Shown here one piece after another: positions 13,501 through 24,296 of a DNA stretch of 64,000 nt (position 1 is the first letter of the stretch; every line of letters begins with the position of its first letter). The notes beneath the pieces are model-generated. The model was given only the letters and a program-made list of their open reading frames with translations. It was not told where the DNA came from and did not search any database. The position numbers and the translations under genes are program-made. The stretch is from Immersiella caudata (lineage: Eukaryota; Ascomycota; Sordariomycetes; Sordariales; Lasiosphaeriaceae). The stretch covers positions 6,634,001-6,698,000 of the forward strand of contig JAULSU010000001.1 in the NCBI GenBank assembly GCA_030512335.1, given 5' to 3'.

Positions 13501-15857
13501 CTGCCATCAAAAGTGCCACTTGTCGGCAGCATTCGACGCGTCGTCCATCGCTTATGTCAACGGTGCACTATGCATCAGCCCGCTGTGCGCTTTCGGGAAT
13601 TTGAGCGGCCGTGTTCTGCCGTTCGAGTTCGTCCAGAATGCCGATTCAGTCAGTTTGCGCCGTAGTCTGTACAACATCAGCGGCTTGGGGGTTTCGAGCC
13701 CTCGCAAGACGGGGGTATCGCTCAGCTCCCCACGGCGCAAGGTGAGTCATCTCCCGCGCGTTGTTTAGATGCCTGCCTGCCTCTGTGAGAAGAGAAAACG
13801 CATGGCTCGCCGTATTCACCCGGCATCGTAGATCGGATCGGTCGAATTTTTTTTATCGCGCGTCGCGTTCGACCATATCAAATATCGGGTGCCGTGTGAG
13901 CGTCGACAGACTGAGCTTGGAAAAAACTGGTGGGGCTATCCCGCGCGAACGATGTTCCCCGGTTTCTGGCAGGTGGTTGCGGAGCTCTCTGATAGCGGGA
14001 AGTACCTCCCCATTACCAGCAGGTGCGCTGCACAAATGCAGCCCGCCCTCAGCGACCTGCTCGGCAGCCCGGCTCTTGCACCTCGCATCTCGTTCCTCTT
14101 GCCCTGTTGGTCAGAGTTGAGCTCGCCAGGCTTCAAGCCAAGCCTGGGAATTGGTGCGTGCTTCGCCTCTTTTCCGCAGCCCACTCTTGGCCCGCAGGTC
14201 ATCGCGTCCTCTTCCTGCTCCTCCTGCGGCCCTGTTCCCTGCGTCACCGCTGATTCCACCCCTCCCGTGTGTTTTTGGACGGCGACGGATCTTATTCTCC
14301 TCCAGTCGGGATATTCAAACCCGCAGCTGTTGCCTGAGCCGCTCGCCGTCGAAAGGTTCGTCTGGAGTCAACGACCATTGTCAAATCACAAGCTGCATGC
14401 GGTGGGCTTCTTGAAAGTCGAGCAGGAGAGCTGTTGTCGAGATAAACTCGGGCCGGGCGCCTTTCCGCACCGATTGTGTCCCGGCGCCGCGACGGAGGGC
14501 TCACAATCTACGCTGTGGCATGCGTAAGGGTGGAGGTACCGTGAAAGTTCCATCGGGGGGAGAGCAGGACCCAAAGCCCTACGTCGTGAGCCACACACCC
14601 TCATTCCGTTCCCGTCTCAAAACGGCGAGACCGTCAGCTACGAAAGCCGTTCCGCGCCTTTTGCTTCGCTCACCCCTCCAAAATTGACCTGAGGTCAACC
14701 TGCGGCGCCGTCCGGGTCTGGCAGGTTGTTTCGCACCTCTGCACGCTTCAGCATCCCGCCATGGCATCGAGGGGAACTGGGAAACACAAGGGCCTCGCTG
14801 AAGCAGGCAGATTATGCGGTACCTCACCAAGACGCTGCTGTCACTGGCGAAGCAGGTACGGGATAGGCGAGTTTCGCCGCGAGACAAGCTGGCCTGCAAC
14901 TGAAGAGCCAGTGCTTCCTGCCAGCAACGACGGCGTCATCAGCGGCTTTGTCGAGCAAAAGTCGCCATCCCTGTCTTCCAACACTGCGGGCTTGGGTCAA
15001 GGACTCGAGGAAGTCCAGCGCGAGCAAAGATGCTCATGCGATGTGACACACTCTTCCTACTGGGAGCCTCGATAGGTAAAACTCAGATCCAGACCTGCCT
15101 CGAGGGTGCCCGCCATCATATCATCCCATCTGCTAGGTCGTCTCAGTCTCGGCATCCTGATCTCCTGCCCCCCCTCCCTCTTCTTCCCGCAGAGCTGGGC
15201 TGGGTGTTCGGCAGCGTGCCATCGCCTCCCCTGTTCATTTTTGTATTTTACAGATTACACGGTGCAGCCGTCTGGGGCTGGGGTACGGAGTACGGTACGG
15301 GCCAATAACTGGATCTACCCCTTCCCCGTCCGAAAAGGGCTAGCCGGGGCCCCGTGCATCTGCGCTGCAGCCACAGCTGCTGCGAACAAGCTCTAGCCCA
15401 AGAGCCTCTCATCAGTCACGTTCCTGCCCTCGACAGGCCGGCCCAGCACTGGCTCACGTTTCTTGGGGGGTGCGGAAAACGAGGAGGGAACGAGGCAAGA
15501 AAAGAACCTCCAGGACACCAAACGGTGGGCGACAGAGGAAATCCAAGGGTGCAAAACCCGTAAACCGCTTACTTTCGCAATCTTTTTTTATATCTTAAAC
15601 TTTAACCTTTCATTCGACACAACCAATTCTAGAGCAGCCGTGGATTTGCGCCAACCATATGCATGAACGTCCATTCCTGCCCGCATCAAACCAGCGCATG
15701 CATTCCAGACCAAATCAAAAAGCTTGAGTAGCTTTTGGCTGTGAATCAGAGCTCGAGCGCCCGCGCCTCTGGGTGCTGTCACCCCTCAGCCAACCCAACT
15801 ATATCAAGACACGTCGTTTCGCAGACCCGTTGACGTGGTTGACGTCGCCTTGCACTC
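7570..15857. other. 8.3-kb gene-poor block between dis3 and rsc7
   Basis: This should contain the dis3 and rsc7 promoters, yet it is far longer than any other gap here. Dozens of open frames exist on both strands, the longest being minus 10940-9783 (385 codons from a non-ATG start). All have arginine-, serine-, proline- and cysteine-rich composition typical of shadow frames in GC-rich DNA, and none shows a domain or a credible chain of exons. Base composition is not strongly AT-rich, so it does not look like an obviously RIP-degraded repeat. Possible contents are long 5' UTRs, non-coding RNAs or a fast-evolving orphan gene. I cannot support any one of these from sequence alone. Confidence 0.6.
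8221..8250. repeat. Pentanucleotide microsatellite CAYGC x6
   Basis: Six tandem copies of CACGC/CATGC lie in the dis3-rsc7 gap. It is non-coding as far as can be seen and could serve as a length-polymorphic marker. Confidence 0.85.
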
Positions 15858-18397
15858 ATGTACTCTGCACCGCCCAACGGCGCTGATAGTGCGACAATCA
15901 ATCCAGCTGCTCTCAACACAGGTATGTTGCCGCGCATTTCTTAAAAGTCGACCCTTCTTCCCCGGCTGGTCGCGTATGCGCGCGTCCAGCGGCGCAACGA
16001 GCACGCTCCCTGCCGTCGTCATTCGGCCTTCGCTGGGGGGTTGGGTGACGAACAGGATGTGATTTCGATCCGCGACGCCGGTGGAGCGCCCGCTCGGTCG
16101 CACATCGCCAGTATCGCCATCGTTATCGCCATCAACATGGCGGTCTCTCTGCTTCCCTTTTCGCGCAACGCGTGGTGCGCGCGCACATCATTCGCCTCGT
16201 CGTGCCTTTTGTTGTTGTGTCGTTCGTGACGATGCTGCCGTTCCCCGCCGCGTCCCCGAGCGCGCCCGAAGCTCCCGTCCCCATCCATCCCTAGCTTCCC
16301 CCAACGACCCGCAGCGCAGCGTAAAGCTCTTCGTCATGGCCGCTCCCTTCTCACCTCACCACCCCGCTCGTGCGCCCACCCGACGCTGACATCAACGCCC
16401 GGGTAGATTTGCCAAACGCAAACCCAGCCTCGAGAGGCATCAAACGCAGTCGTTCGCCGGACGACTTCGAATCAGGGCCGCCAGGGTCAGCTGGTGATGA
16501 CGGTATGTTGTGTTTTACCTTTGTGTAGCTGCACCGAGCGTCGCCGACCGGATCTATGTGCCCACGTTACATGTCCTGATCTGGTCGTGCGACGCGGCAG
16601 CATGGAACATGGGATACAGGACTGACGACGATGTCACGCACGCAAACAGGTGGCGACAAGCCCAGAAAGAGAGGAAGACCGATGAAGTCCAGACCGTCGG
16701 GGAACGTCCCCGAGACCGCCAGCCAGGGACCAGTCCCTCCTGTCCCTCAGAACCTTCCCCCGCAGACACCACAGAGCCAGAATGCGCCCCTCCCCGCCCA
16801 GACGCCAGCCTACGCGCCCCCCCAGGCATCGCCGCCCAAGACCACCCCGATAAAGTCGACCCTGAAGGCGCTCCCGACCGTCCGCGACCACACGACCGAC
16901 CAGCTGCTCCCCAGCGGCGACGAGTATATGCCCCGCGAGATCGATGAGGCTGGTGAGAAGAAGGTCATGCCCAACGGCCAGCTGCTCGGGGGCAGGGAGT
17001 ATCGCTGCCGGACGTTCCACGTGCCGCACCGCAAGGATAAGCTGTTTATGCTGGCGACGGAATGCGCTCGCGTTCTCGGATATCGTGATTCGTATTTGCT
17101 GTTCAACAAGAACAGGTCCCTGTTCAAGATCATTGCCAACCAGGAAGAAAAGGACGACTTAGTTAACCAGGAAATTCTGCCCTTCTCGTACCGGTCTCGG
17201 CAAATAGCCATCGTCACGGCCAGGAGCATGTTTCGGCAGTTCGGAAGTCGCGTCATTGTCAACGGCCGACGGGTCCGGGATGACTACTGGGAGACCAAGG
17301 CGCGCAAGCAAGGGTTTACGGAACTCGATCCTGCCGGAGAGAAGCGACCCGGGGCATCCAAGGCCGCCCGAGACGCCGCCGCTGAGGCGAACCAGAACGC
17401 TCAGATGCTCGGAGGGCCACACGGCGAGATCGTCTACAGCACAAACCCGGGCCAGTTTGGCGCCGCTCCGCAACCCCAGCTTCTTCAACCAGGTATGATT
17501 GGAGCACCGCCAGGAAGCTCGACCAGAATGCCCGTGATAACATCAGTATTAGATAACTATGACACCCGGCCACGAGACTATTCGGGCGTCCTCAAGGGTC
17601 CACGGCAGGAGATCACAGGCCCCGCGTACCAGGACCGGACCCAACCTAGCCCCATTTCGGAGTTGCACGCACAGGCTCACCATGCTGCCGAGTTCAACCG
17701 CACGGTCAACCAGCAGCGTGAGATGCGCGGTGATTACCTGCAGGGCATCTGGCGGAGGCCCCATGAGCAGCCCGCAACGACCCTGAGCCAGCCCGTTGGG
17801 ACAACAGACGCGTCGGCACCTGCGAGCAGGCCCGCCCCGGCGGCTGGGCTGTCTCAGCCTGGTGTTGTTTCTAACCAAAGCCCTCAGATGATGATGACGG
17901 CAGCGCCATACTCGCAGCCCATCCATGCTCCGAACCAGGTCAATCAAAGCGCAATGAGAGGTATGGCCCAAGCTCCAGCTCAAAACAGCTCGAGACCAAC
18001 GAATTCGTCATCAGGTTCTAGCGGAAACATGCCTCCGAACACCCAGAACTACAGCTACCCCCAAAGCCAGCAGATGTGGCCCCCTACTCCGCAGACCCCC
18101 CAGCACGGGTACTCGGCGTACACGACCCAGTCGCAGGCCTCACCCCATCCTCAGCAGTCGCCCGCTCCCCAGATCAGGCACTCTGGCGGTGGCAGCCAGG
18201 TACAGCCCGGGAATATGCCGTATTCAGGCATGCCAGGAATGGGCCAGGGGTACAGCACGACAACTCAGGGGATGTACAACCCCGCCGACCAGACGCCCCG
18301 CCAGTACATGCATCAGAGCGCACCAGCACCGGCTGTCAGCCAGCCCTGGTCCCAGCAGCAGACGCCCGCACAGTGGTGGACGACCCAGCCACAATAA
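15858..18397 (+). CDS. rsc7: Chromatin-remodelling complex subunit Rsc7/Swp82 family
   Basis: Three exons are inferred: 15858-15921, 16407-16502 and 16650-18397 (635 residues). The central region has the family signature: CRTF, FMLATECARVLGYRDSYLLF, ILPFSYRSRQIAIVTARSMF and FGSRVIVNGRRVRDDYWE. After this comes a long Gln/Pro/Ser/Met-rich tail of low complexity. Rsc7 (Npl6) in yeast is a subunit of the RSC nucleosome remodeller and Swp82 its SWI/SNF paralogue; Pezizomycotina usually have one such protein. Exon 1 (21 codons) is placed by inference. Exon 2 has no in-frame ATG after a stop at 16322, while GTATGT at 15922 and CTGAC...GGTAG before 16407 join in frame. Exons 2 and 3 are firm, but exon 1 is less sure (about 0.7). 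Confidence 0.9.
15922..16406 (+). other. Long (485 nt) first intron of rsc7
   Basis: Donor GTATGT and acceptor GGTAG, with CTGAC about 18 nt upstream of the acceptor, define an intron roughly nine times the local norm. It contains an ATG at 16336 that opens a 17-codon frame ending in TGA, which cannot be the protein start. Confidence 0.65.
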
Positions 18398-20229
18398 ACC
18401 AATGAACACGCAGCGGAATATGGTGTCCGCTCACTGGTACGGGCTCGCCGGCGGATAAGCGGACGATTTTCCAAGATTGCCGAGCCGATTTCCTTTCTGG
18501 GTGGCAGAAGTCCATCACGCCTTTGCATGCATCCCGGGATTTGATCGGACGGAGAGGCTATCTGCTTTTCAGGGCGGGCATGGCGCCTTCACATTCTGTC
18601 CTGGCATGGGTATAGAGGAGTCTCCAGGAGAGCATTTTGCCTATCCCCCTTTTCGGTTCTGATGATACCTTTGGCTTTTTTCGACAACGGCTATCTCCCA
18701 CACTTTGGCCGCCGCGCCCCTCAGTACCTGACTCACTCGCCAATCGCTTTTTCACTATTTCGATGTTTCCTACGCGGTCGAGCATACGCGACGCTTATAC
18801 ATTTCTTGATACCATTTACTCATTGCCTTCGTTTCGAGCGGTTACCGAACGGTAATCGCATCCAAGTTTCGCCGGTGCGGCGCCAGGGTTATCATACGCC
18901 TAAATTGCGACGAACATTTCCGAATTGCTCGGCGCTATTGACGGACACGGTTGTGACAGAAAGCGGACAGAAAGGTATATCAGTCTGGTCACGTTGGCAT
19001 TTCGCCCGACGCCCTGCTTCTATCGATCCCATCGACTCCAACGCACAGGCCGACACACACACTGGCTCCAACCCTCAACTTGATCGCCGCCACTATCTAC
19101 AGCTCTCGGTCCCTTTCGCTTTCACTTCTCCGGACTGTTGTTAATTACGGATACTTGTAACTTGGACTTGTTCACATTCCCTGCCGTTTGCTACATTCAG
19201 GGCAGCATTGGAGGAGTTTTTACCTTTTCTTTTCTATTTCTCCTAGGGTGGACTCATTCGGCTCTTTGTCAGGATAGCAGCAACATTCTCACTGGGTGAG
19301 GATGGAATTTGGGCACTTTCACACACTGTTGGCTTTTCGCTATTGTCGAGGTATCTGTGTTTTGCATTAGTAGGTTGCTGATTTGGTTGGTTGGGATATC
19401 CAGGAGGTGGTGAAGAGGGGCAATTGGGCCCCTTTTTGAGGGTTTCTACGTTTGCGTCTTGTCTTGGGAATCGGCTCTGTCAGTTACGGTAGTTCATTAG
19501 GGTACACGATGGGATAATTATAGCATTTTATTATTGTCTCCTTGAAACTCAGATGGTGTTATCTGTGTTGTGTGAGGTATTGAAGGTGACGTTGTGTCAA
19601 CTCAGGTAGGGCTGGCAACAACTGAACTCCAAGTTGGACCAAGAAGAGCGTTCAGTTCCAGTGGTTCAATTCTGGCTACCTTGGGTGGATTGTGGATCTT
19701 GCACGTGGGCCATTTTGATGAGCCCCCTATTCACACCATGTTGGCCACCCTGATGTGGACATGGTTGCTTTCGAGGTCATCCAAAATGAGCTCAAGAGGG
19801 CACACATTCATCTTTCCACGGCCCCAACCTCCAGCTGCCGATATTCATATTCTAAAGCTGTGAGTCGAGAGGAGCCCCCTGTAAGAGGACTCCCCGTTCA
19901 CACGCTGTCCAGCAGGCGCTCTGATGGTGTGGGGAAATTATGTGTCCTCTAGAGGTTCTGTATTGTCCTCCAGACCAGGAGGCTCTCGTCTAGCCATACA
20001 AAACAGAAGCATGGAAGGCGAAAACCGAATAGGAGGCTGTTTGTTTGAACGCAGTCAGTCAGCTTTCATCTGCCCCCACCCCCCCTTTTCACACTCCGCA
20101 CAGGATATTAAACAGGTCTCTCTCATTTATGACCAACCCCGTCGCTGTGAATGAGTAACAATCTCGACTCCTTGCACCGCTATAAGCCCCCCTTTCCACC
20201 CCACCTCGCCTTCGCACATAGATAATCCA
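18398..20229. other. 1.8-kb convergent spacer between rsc7 and dpb4
   Basis: No gene was found. The longest frame (plus 18662-19144, 160 codons) is compositionally unremarkable and matches nothing I know. The region probably holds a long 3' UTR for rsc7, since pyrimidine-rich and T-rich segments run to about 19,600, plus the short dpb4 3' end. Confidence 0.5.
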
Positions 20230-20329
20230 TTATTCACTATCATCATCATCCAACGCCTCATCTTCGTCCCTCCCAACCCTTTCCTCCCCATCGTCATCTC
20301 CCTCCTCCCCTCCCTCCTCCTCCTCGTCG

Positions 20330-20364
<35 letters not shown>

Positions 20365-21348
20365 CTCCTCCTCCTCCTCGTCGTCTTCCTGCTCATCCGG
20401 CACTGTCTCCGCATCCGACGGCTCATGCTCCCCCTCGTGCTCATCCACCTCCATCCTGGAATCATCTCCCGCCGCACTGCTATCTATCCTCGCCTTCTTC
20501 GAAGCCCTACCACTCCCACCGGCATCCGTCGCGGCAAAGGACGTCTCGCCGTCCATGCTCATCATGGAAGCGTCGGGTGCGATGCTGCTGTTGGGATCTC
20601 CACTGGATGAGGCAGCTTTTTTGAGGGCGGCAACTTTTTTGCGGTAGGTGGAGCGTTTGGAGGTTTGGACTTCGTTGAATTCTGGGGGCAAAAGTGGTTA
20701 GCACGGGTGAGAGGGGGGGGGAGGAGGGGCGGTGGGCGTACTGGCGAATTCAGCTTCTAGGCGTTCGCGCATGAAGCCGAATTCAATCTCGTCGAGGGCC
20801 TTGAAGACGTCGGCTGGGTTGATGGTTTTCTTGCCGGCGGAGAGGGTGAATTCGTTGGCGCTGGCAGGTGTTAGATCTGACACTGGATAATGTTAGGGGA
20901 AGGGGCGCACTTGGTAGCCAGATGGTTGATGAACACGGTCGCGCTCTTGCTCAGGGCCAAAATCGCATTCGCTTGTATTTGCGTGTTTGGTGGGAGCACG
21001 CCCTTGGCGAGACGTGTAATGATCGATTTTGGGAGCGTAAGGTCCTACCTCAGTTGTCAGTCAAGGTTCCCCCCTCGCTGTACACACAGAGCGCACCTCA
21101 ATTGTGATCGCATCCTTGTCCTTGTCCTTGTCCTTGTCCTTGTCCTTCCTCTCTGGTGAAGTCTGGGCTACGGAGGGTGGCGGCGCCGACGACGAAGCTG
21201 CTGCCGCAGGTGGCTCGGCAGCTGTTGTGGCGGCCGCACGAGTCGGAGCGGCGGCGGGTTCCTTGTCTACTACGGGCTCGTCGTCAGCCAGGACAAATCT
21301 CGCGGCGGAGACGTCGCTCCGGCGTGCATCGCTCTTCCGAGCCGGCAT
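20230..21348 (-). CDS. dpb4: DNA polymerase epsilon histone-fold subunit Dpb4
   Basis: Four exons, 21348-21097, 21044-20911, 20860-20742 and 20681-20230, give 318 residues. Residues about 1-84 are a low-complexity Ala/Pro leader ending in a Lys-Asp repeat. Residues about 85-175 form a histone fold: DLTLPKSIITRLAKG, then the middle helix with NAILALSKSATVFINHLA, then ANEFTLSAGKKTINPADVFKALDEIEF. This is diagnostic of the POLE3/Dpb4 branch of H2B-like folds. The C-terminus is an extreme acidic tail (poly-Glu/Asp). In yeast, Dpb4 pairs with a Dpb3-type subunit in the replicative polymerase and, separately, in ISW2-type remodellers. All three introns are 50-60 nt, with GTGCGC or GTACGC donors. 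Confidence 0.93.
20303..20395 (-). repeat. Poly-acidic coding repeat in dpb4 tail
   Basis: An almost pure pyrimidine (plus-strand) trinucleotide array encodes a run of some twenty glutamates interrupted by aspartates. The reading frame stays open. It is prone to replication slippage. Confidence 0.85.
21115..21146 (-). repeat. Hexanucleotide repeat encoding Lys-Asp
   Basis: Five or so tandem GACAAG units (CTTGTC on the plus strand) near the end of dpb4 exon 1 encode alternating Lys and Asp just before the histone fold. The unit length keeps the frame whatever the copy number. Confidence 0.9.
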
Positions 21349-22088
21349 GGTGGCGCGAAGAGAGCTTGGGTGTAGTTGCTGAACTGGGAGGCACTCGCGG
21401 GGTGCTCGTGGGGGAACGATTTGGTCTGTGTGGAAATCAATTGCTCTAGCAATGCTGCAAAATAGATCCAAAGTGTGCCGTATATCTAGAGACCTGGTCG
21501 TGGTTGTTTGCGCTTCTGCGATATTCTCGTCGTTGCGATGTTGTCTACTGCGAGGGGAGTGCAAGACGGAGAAAATTGTGGCGCGTCGCGGACTGAAGGA
21601 CGCGTTAATTGGCTTGGTGACCCCCGTGCGCCATCGTTCTACGTACCCTGCACCTGCCCAGATGAGTACCAAAGACTCGCACTTTGTCACTTGGCACACA
21701 CCTTAACCTTTCAGGCTTCCCACATCCAACTCAGAGTCTTCAAGGCCCATGGTCAGAGGAGAAAATATCAATGCATTGGCAGATTCTAAACCGCCACTCA
21801 GTCATGCATACAGCTAATCCTACATGAAAACCATCGCGATATGCCTGGGTGTCTCTTCGTCTCATAAGTTGGTCCCTTCAAGGGTACCTCAGATAGTAGG
21901 TACCCATCCTTTAGCCTTCATCCAATTCAACGGGGTATATCCATCATCCACATCATGATCCATATCGCCAACCTGAATGTCCGTGACCAACAGCCAATGA
22001 CGTCCCCATCATAACCCGGATCTATCCTGTACCCGGCCGAAAACAAAAAAAAGAAAATCGTTGAGGTAGAAGTCAAGTTCTCGTGATA
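21349..22088. other. Spacer upstream of dpb4
   Basis: These 740 bp hold the dpb4 promoter and 5' UTR and the 3' end of the upstream same-strand membrane-protein gene. Open frames on either strand are short and unremarkable. Confidence 0.5.
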
Positions 22089-23552
22089 TCATCCAATTGC
22101 CCTCCCAATCTCATGATCCCCGAGTAATGGTCTCGGTGACAAACTTCCCCCGGGGAAACTCTCATTGCTAAACGATAACCTCGGTGGGATCGATGACGAA
22201 GAATAAACGCGCCAGTTTGAGCTGTTATGGCTTCTCGGAATGTAATCGTGCGAGTGTCGTCCTGGAAGCTCCTGTTCGGACCCGTTGTATGCATATTCGT
22301 TGAAGCTGCGAAAGCTACTCCTGGAGCTCCTCGTTCGCACATGGGCGCGGCGCTGGGATGGTGAGAAGCCAGGAGGGAGCTTCGAAAGACGGGAAGGTTT
22401 GGGCCGTGGAGTGGCGATGAAGGGCTCGTCGCCAGGTACAGACTCATCGGTGAGACCTGCGCGGGCGTTTGGGGCTTTGGCTTGGATAGGTGTTTGCGGG
22501 AGGACCTTGTCAAAGCTTGTCTTGCCACTGATGCCCGTGGAAGGTCCGGTGCCGTATGATCCGTAGGAGCGAGGTGAGCTGCTATCGGTGGAGTGGCGAT
22601 GTCCTCCTCTTCCTTCGGCATTGCTGTAGATGATTACGCTTGGGGGTTTCTTAATCGATGTTGCCGAGGCACTCCTGGTGTGCGACACCATTCCGCCATT
22701 GCTTCTGCCGGGACTACTTGCTCCGCTGTTGGTGCTACTGCTCATGCTTCCTCCACTGTTGCTCTGTCTGCCCCCAGCAGCGCCCACCATGGTGACAGTG
22801 GCACCCGCAGCACCTATTGCCCCAGCCGTGGCGGCAGACACTGCTCCTCCCCCAGCCCCCGGAAGAGGGCCCTTTTCGCTCTTGGGGACTTTCCACGTGG
22901 CAATCTCATCATCGTCGATTGGTGAAGCGCCACGAGGGAAAAATGGAAAGCGCCCCTTTCGCTTTCTCCGGCATAGCAGTATCGCGCCCAGGATGAGCAA
23001 TAACCCCACAACCGAGAGCACACTGCTCAGTACGATCACAAGCGTCCTGTTGCTACCAACGCTATCCGAACTGCCGCTCGTGGGTCCAGTGTCGACTGTG
23101 GGGTCGGTATCGGTTGGATGGGGTCCCGGGAAGGTGGGCATATCTGTGACCAGCGTCTCCGATGTCGTCCCTGGCTCGCCTTCTGAGCCGGGCGAGGTGG
23201 CTCCAGGAGACGGGGCGGTGGTATCGGGTGGGAGATCGTCTGGATTTGGTGACCGGGTGGTGTCTGTCGCTCCAGTCCCGGTGGTGATGGTCACCGATAG
23301 CCGCGTAGTAACCGTGACGGTAGGCTGAGCAGGAGACCCTGGAAACTGAATACCACTTGTACGCGCAGGTGCTGGAGGCCAGGAAGTTAGCAATGGCTTC
23401 GGTATCAACGGATTGAGCCACGGAGGAAGCGGTGGGCGCCCGACTAGCCTACCTTCTCTGTCAGGGAACGCCTGACGGACGCCCAACGCCTCAGCCCGGA
23501 GGGGCAGGACGGCGCATGTCGCGGCGACCGCCAATACTTTCGGCCAGGACAT
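22089..23552 (-). CDS. Single-pass membrane protein, possible cell-wall sensor
   Basis: A single exon encodes 487 residues from the ATG at 23552. An upstream in-frame ATG at 23603 would add 17 residues but would bury the signal peptide, so 23552 is preferred. The start gives a classic signal sequence (about residues 1-22, MSWPKVLAVAATCAVLPLRA). A Pro/Ser/Thr-rich outer segment follows to about residue 180 with little secondary-structure potential and an NRT glycosylation motif. One membrane helix (VIVLSSVLSVVGLLLILGAILL) is followed directly by the basic stop-transfer RRKRKGR. The remaining 270 residues are a Ser/Gly-rich cytoplasmic tail. This topology is like Wsc/Mid2 wall-stress sensors or other fungal S/T-rich receptors, but I see no cysteine-rich WSC domain, so the role is open. 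Confidence 0.8.
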   Translation of the reverse strand: MSWPKVLAVAATCAVLPLRAEALGVRQAFPDREGRLVGRPPLPPWLNPLIPKPLLTSWPPAPARTSGIQFPGSPAQPTVTVTTRLSVTITTGTGATDTTRSPNPDDLPPDTTAPSPGATSPGSEGEPGTTSETLVTDMPTFPGPHPTDTDPTVDTGPTSGSSDSVGSNRTLVIVLSSVLSVVGLLLILGAILLCRRKRKGRFPFFPRGASPIDDDEIATWKVPKSEKGPLPGAGGGAVSAATAGAIGAAGATVTMVGAAGGRQSNSGGSMSSSTNSGASSPGRSNGGMVSHTRSASATSIKKPPSVIIYSNAEGRGGHRHSTDSSSPRSYGSYGTGPSTGISGKTSFDKVLPQTPIQAKAPNARAGLTDESVPGDEPFIATPRPKPSRLSKLPPGFSPSQRRAHVRTRSSRSSFRSFNEYAYNGSEQELPGRHSHDYIPRSHNSSNWRVYSSSSIPPRLSFSNESFPGGSLSPRPLLGDHEIGRAIG

Positions 23553-24080
23553 GTTCCGTTCTCGAGCAGAGACGAAAAGAAAGGAAAGGGGATCGAGAGG
23601 CACAAGTTCAACCCGCCATCGGGCAAGGAGGAGCTCGATCCTGGCCGACGCCTCTCCGGGTATTCGATTCGATGCTCGAGCGCAGACAAAAAAACGTGCG
23701 GAAGCAAAGGAGGGAGGACCAACATATGAGTGCTGCAGCTGTCAGGAACTCATCAGACGGGAGGGCCCTCCGTGGTGGAAGGGCGGTTGGCAAGAGATGG
23801 CGGGAGGAAAATAGCACGGGGTCAAAAGCTCCCGATGCCTATATGCGAGAGAACTCCCAGCCGGTTCGAGTCTCGGCGAGCTGCTGGGCACCGCGGGAGA
23901 GAGGCAACCTACTCTAGCCACCGAAGCTTTAACGAGAGTGTGTGTATGGACGGTGTTGGGTGAGGCCCGGCAGATGTATAATATATCCGTACCATCAAAG
24001 TGGTGCTCGAACCCATGACAGGGGGTGGGGACGGCTGGTAAGGAACGCTCACCCACCACTGCACCCAGCACGCAACCCAG

Positions 24081-24110
24081 CATCCCACATCCCACATCCC
24101 ACATCCCACA
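24081..24110. repeat. Heptanucleotide tandem repeat CATCCCA x4
   Basis: Four perfect CATCCCA units lie end to end, about 530 bp upstream of the membrane-protein start. No coding role is seen. Confidence 0.9.
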
Positions 24111-24278
24111 CCGCAACCATTGTCCTGGCAGGCGCAGATATGCAGGCGCGGACGCAGACAGCCAGGCCGTGCGGGGCGGTCGCCTGCAGCAGGTCGCGCT
24201 GGTTGAGGCTGGGTCGAGGGACGTGGGCATGGAGGTGACCTGCAGTGCTGCTGCGGATGCTAGCTTGTAAGTGAGGGA

Positions 24279-24296
24279 GTGGTGGTGGTGGTGGTG
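24279..24296. repeat. GGT trinucleotide microsatellite
   Basis: About six GGT units lie in the gene-poor block, near the heptamer repeat. Confidence 0.8.

Noticed and set aside
23860..23880. tRNA-like B-box (GGTTCGAGTC) near 23,862
   Set aside because: No A-box, acceptor stem or anticodon arm can be drawn around it.
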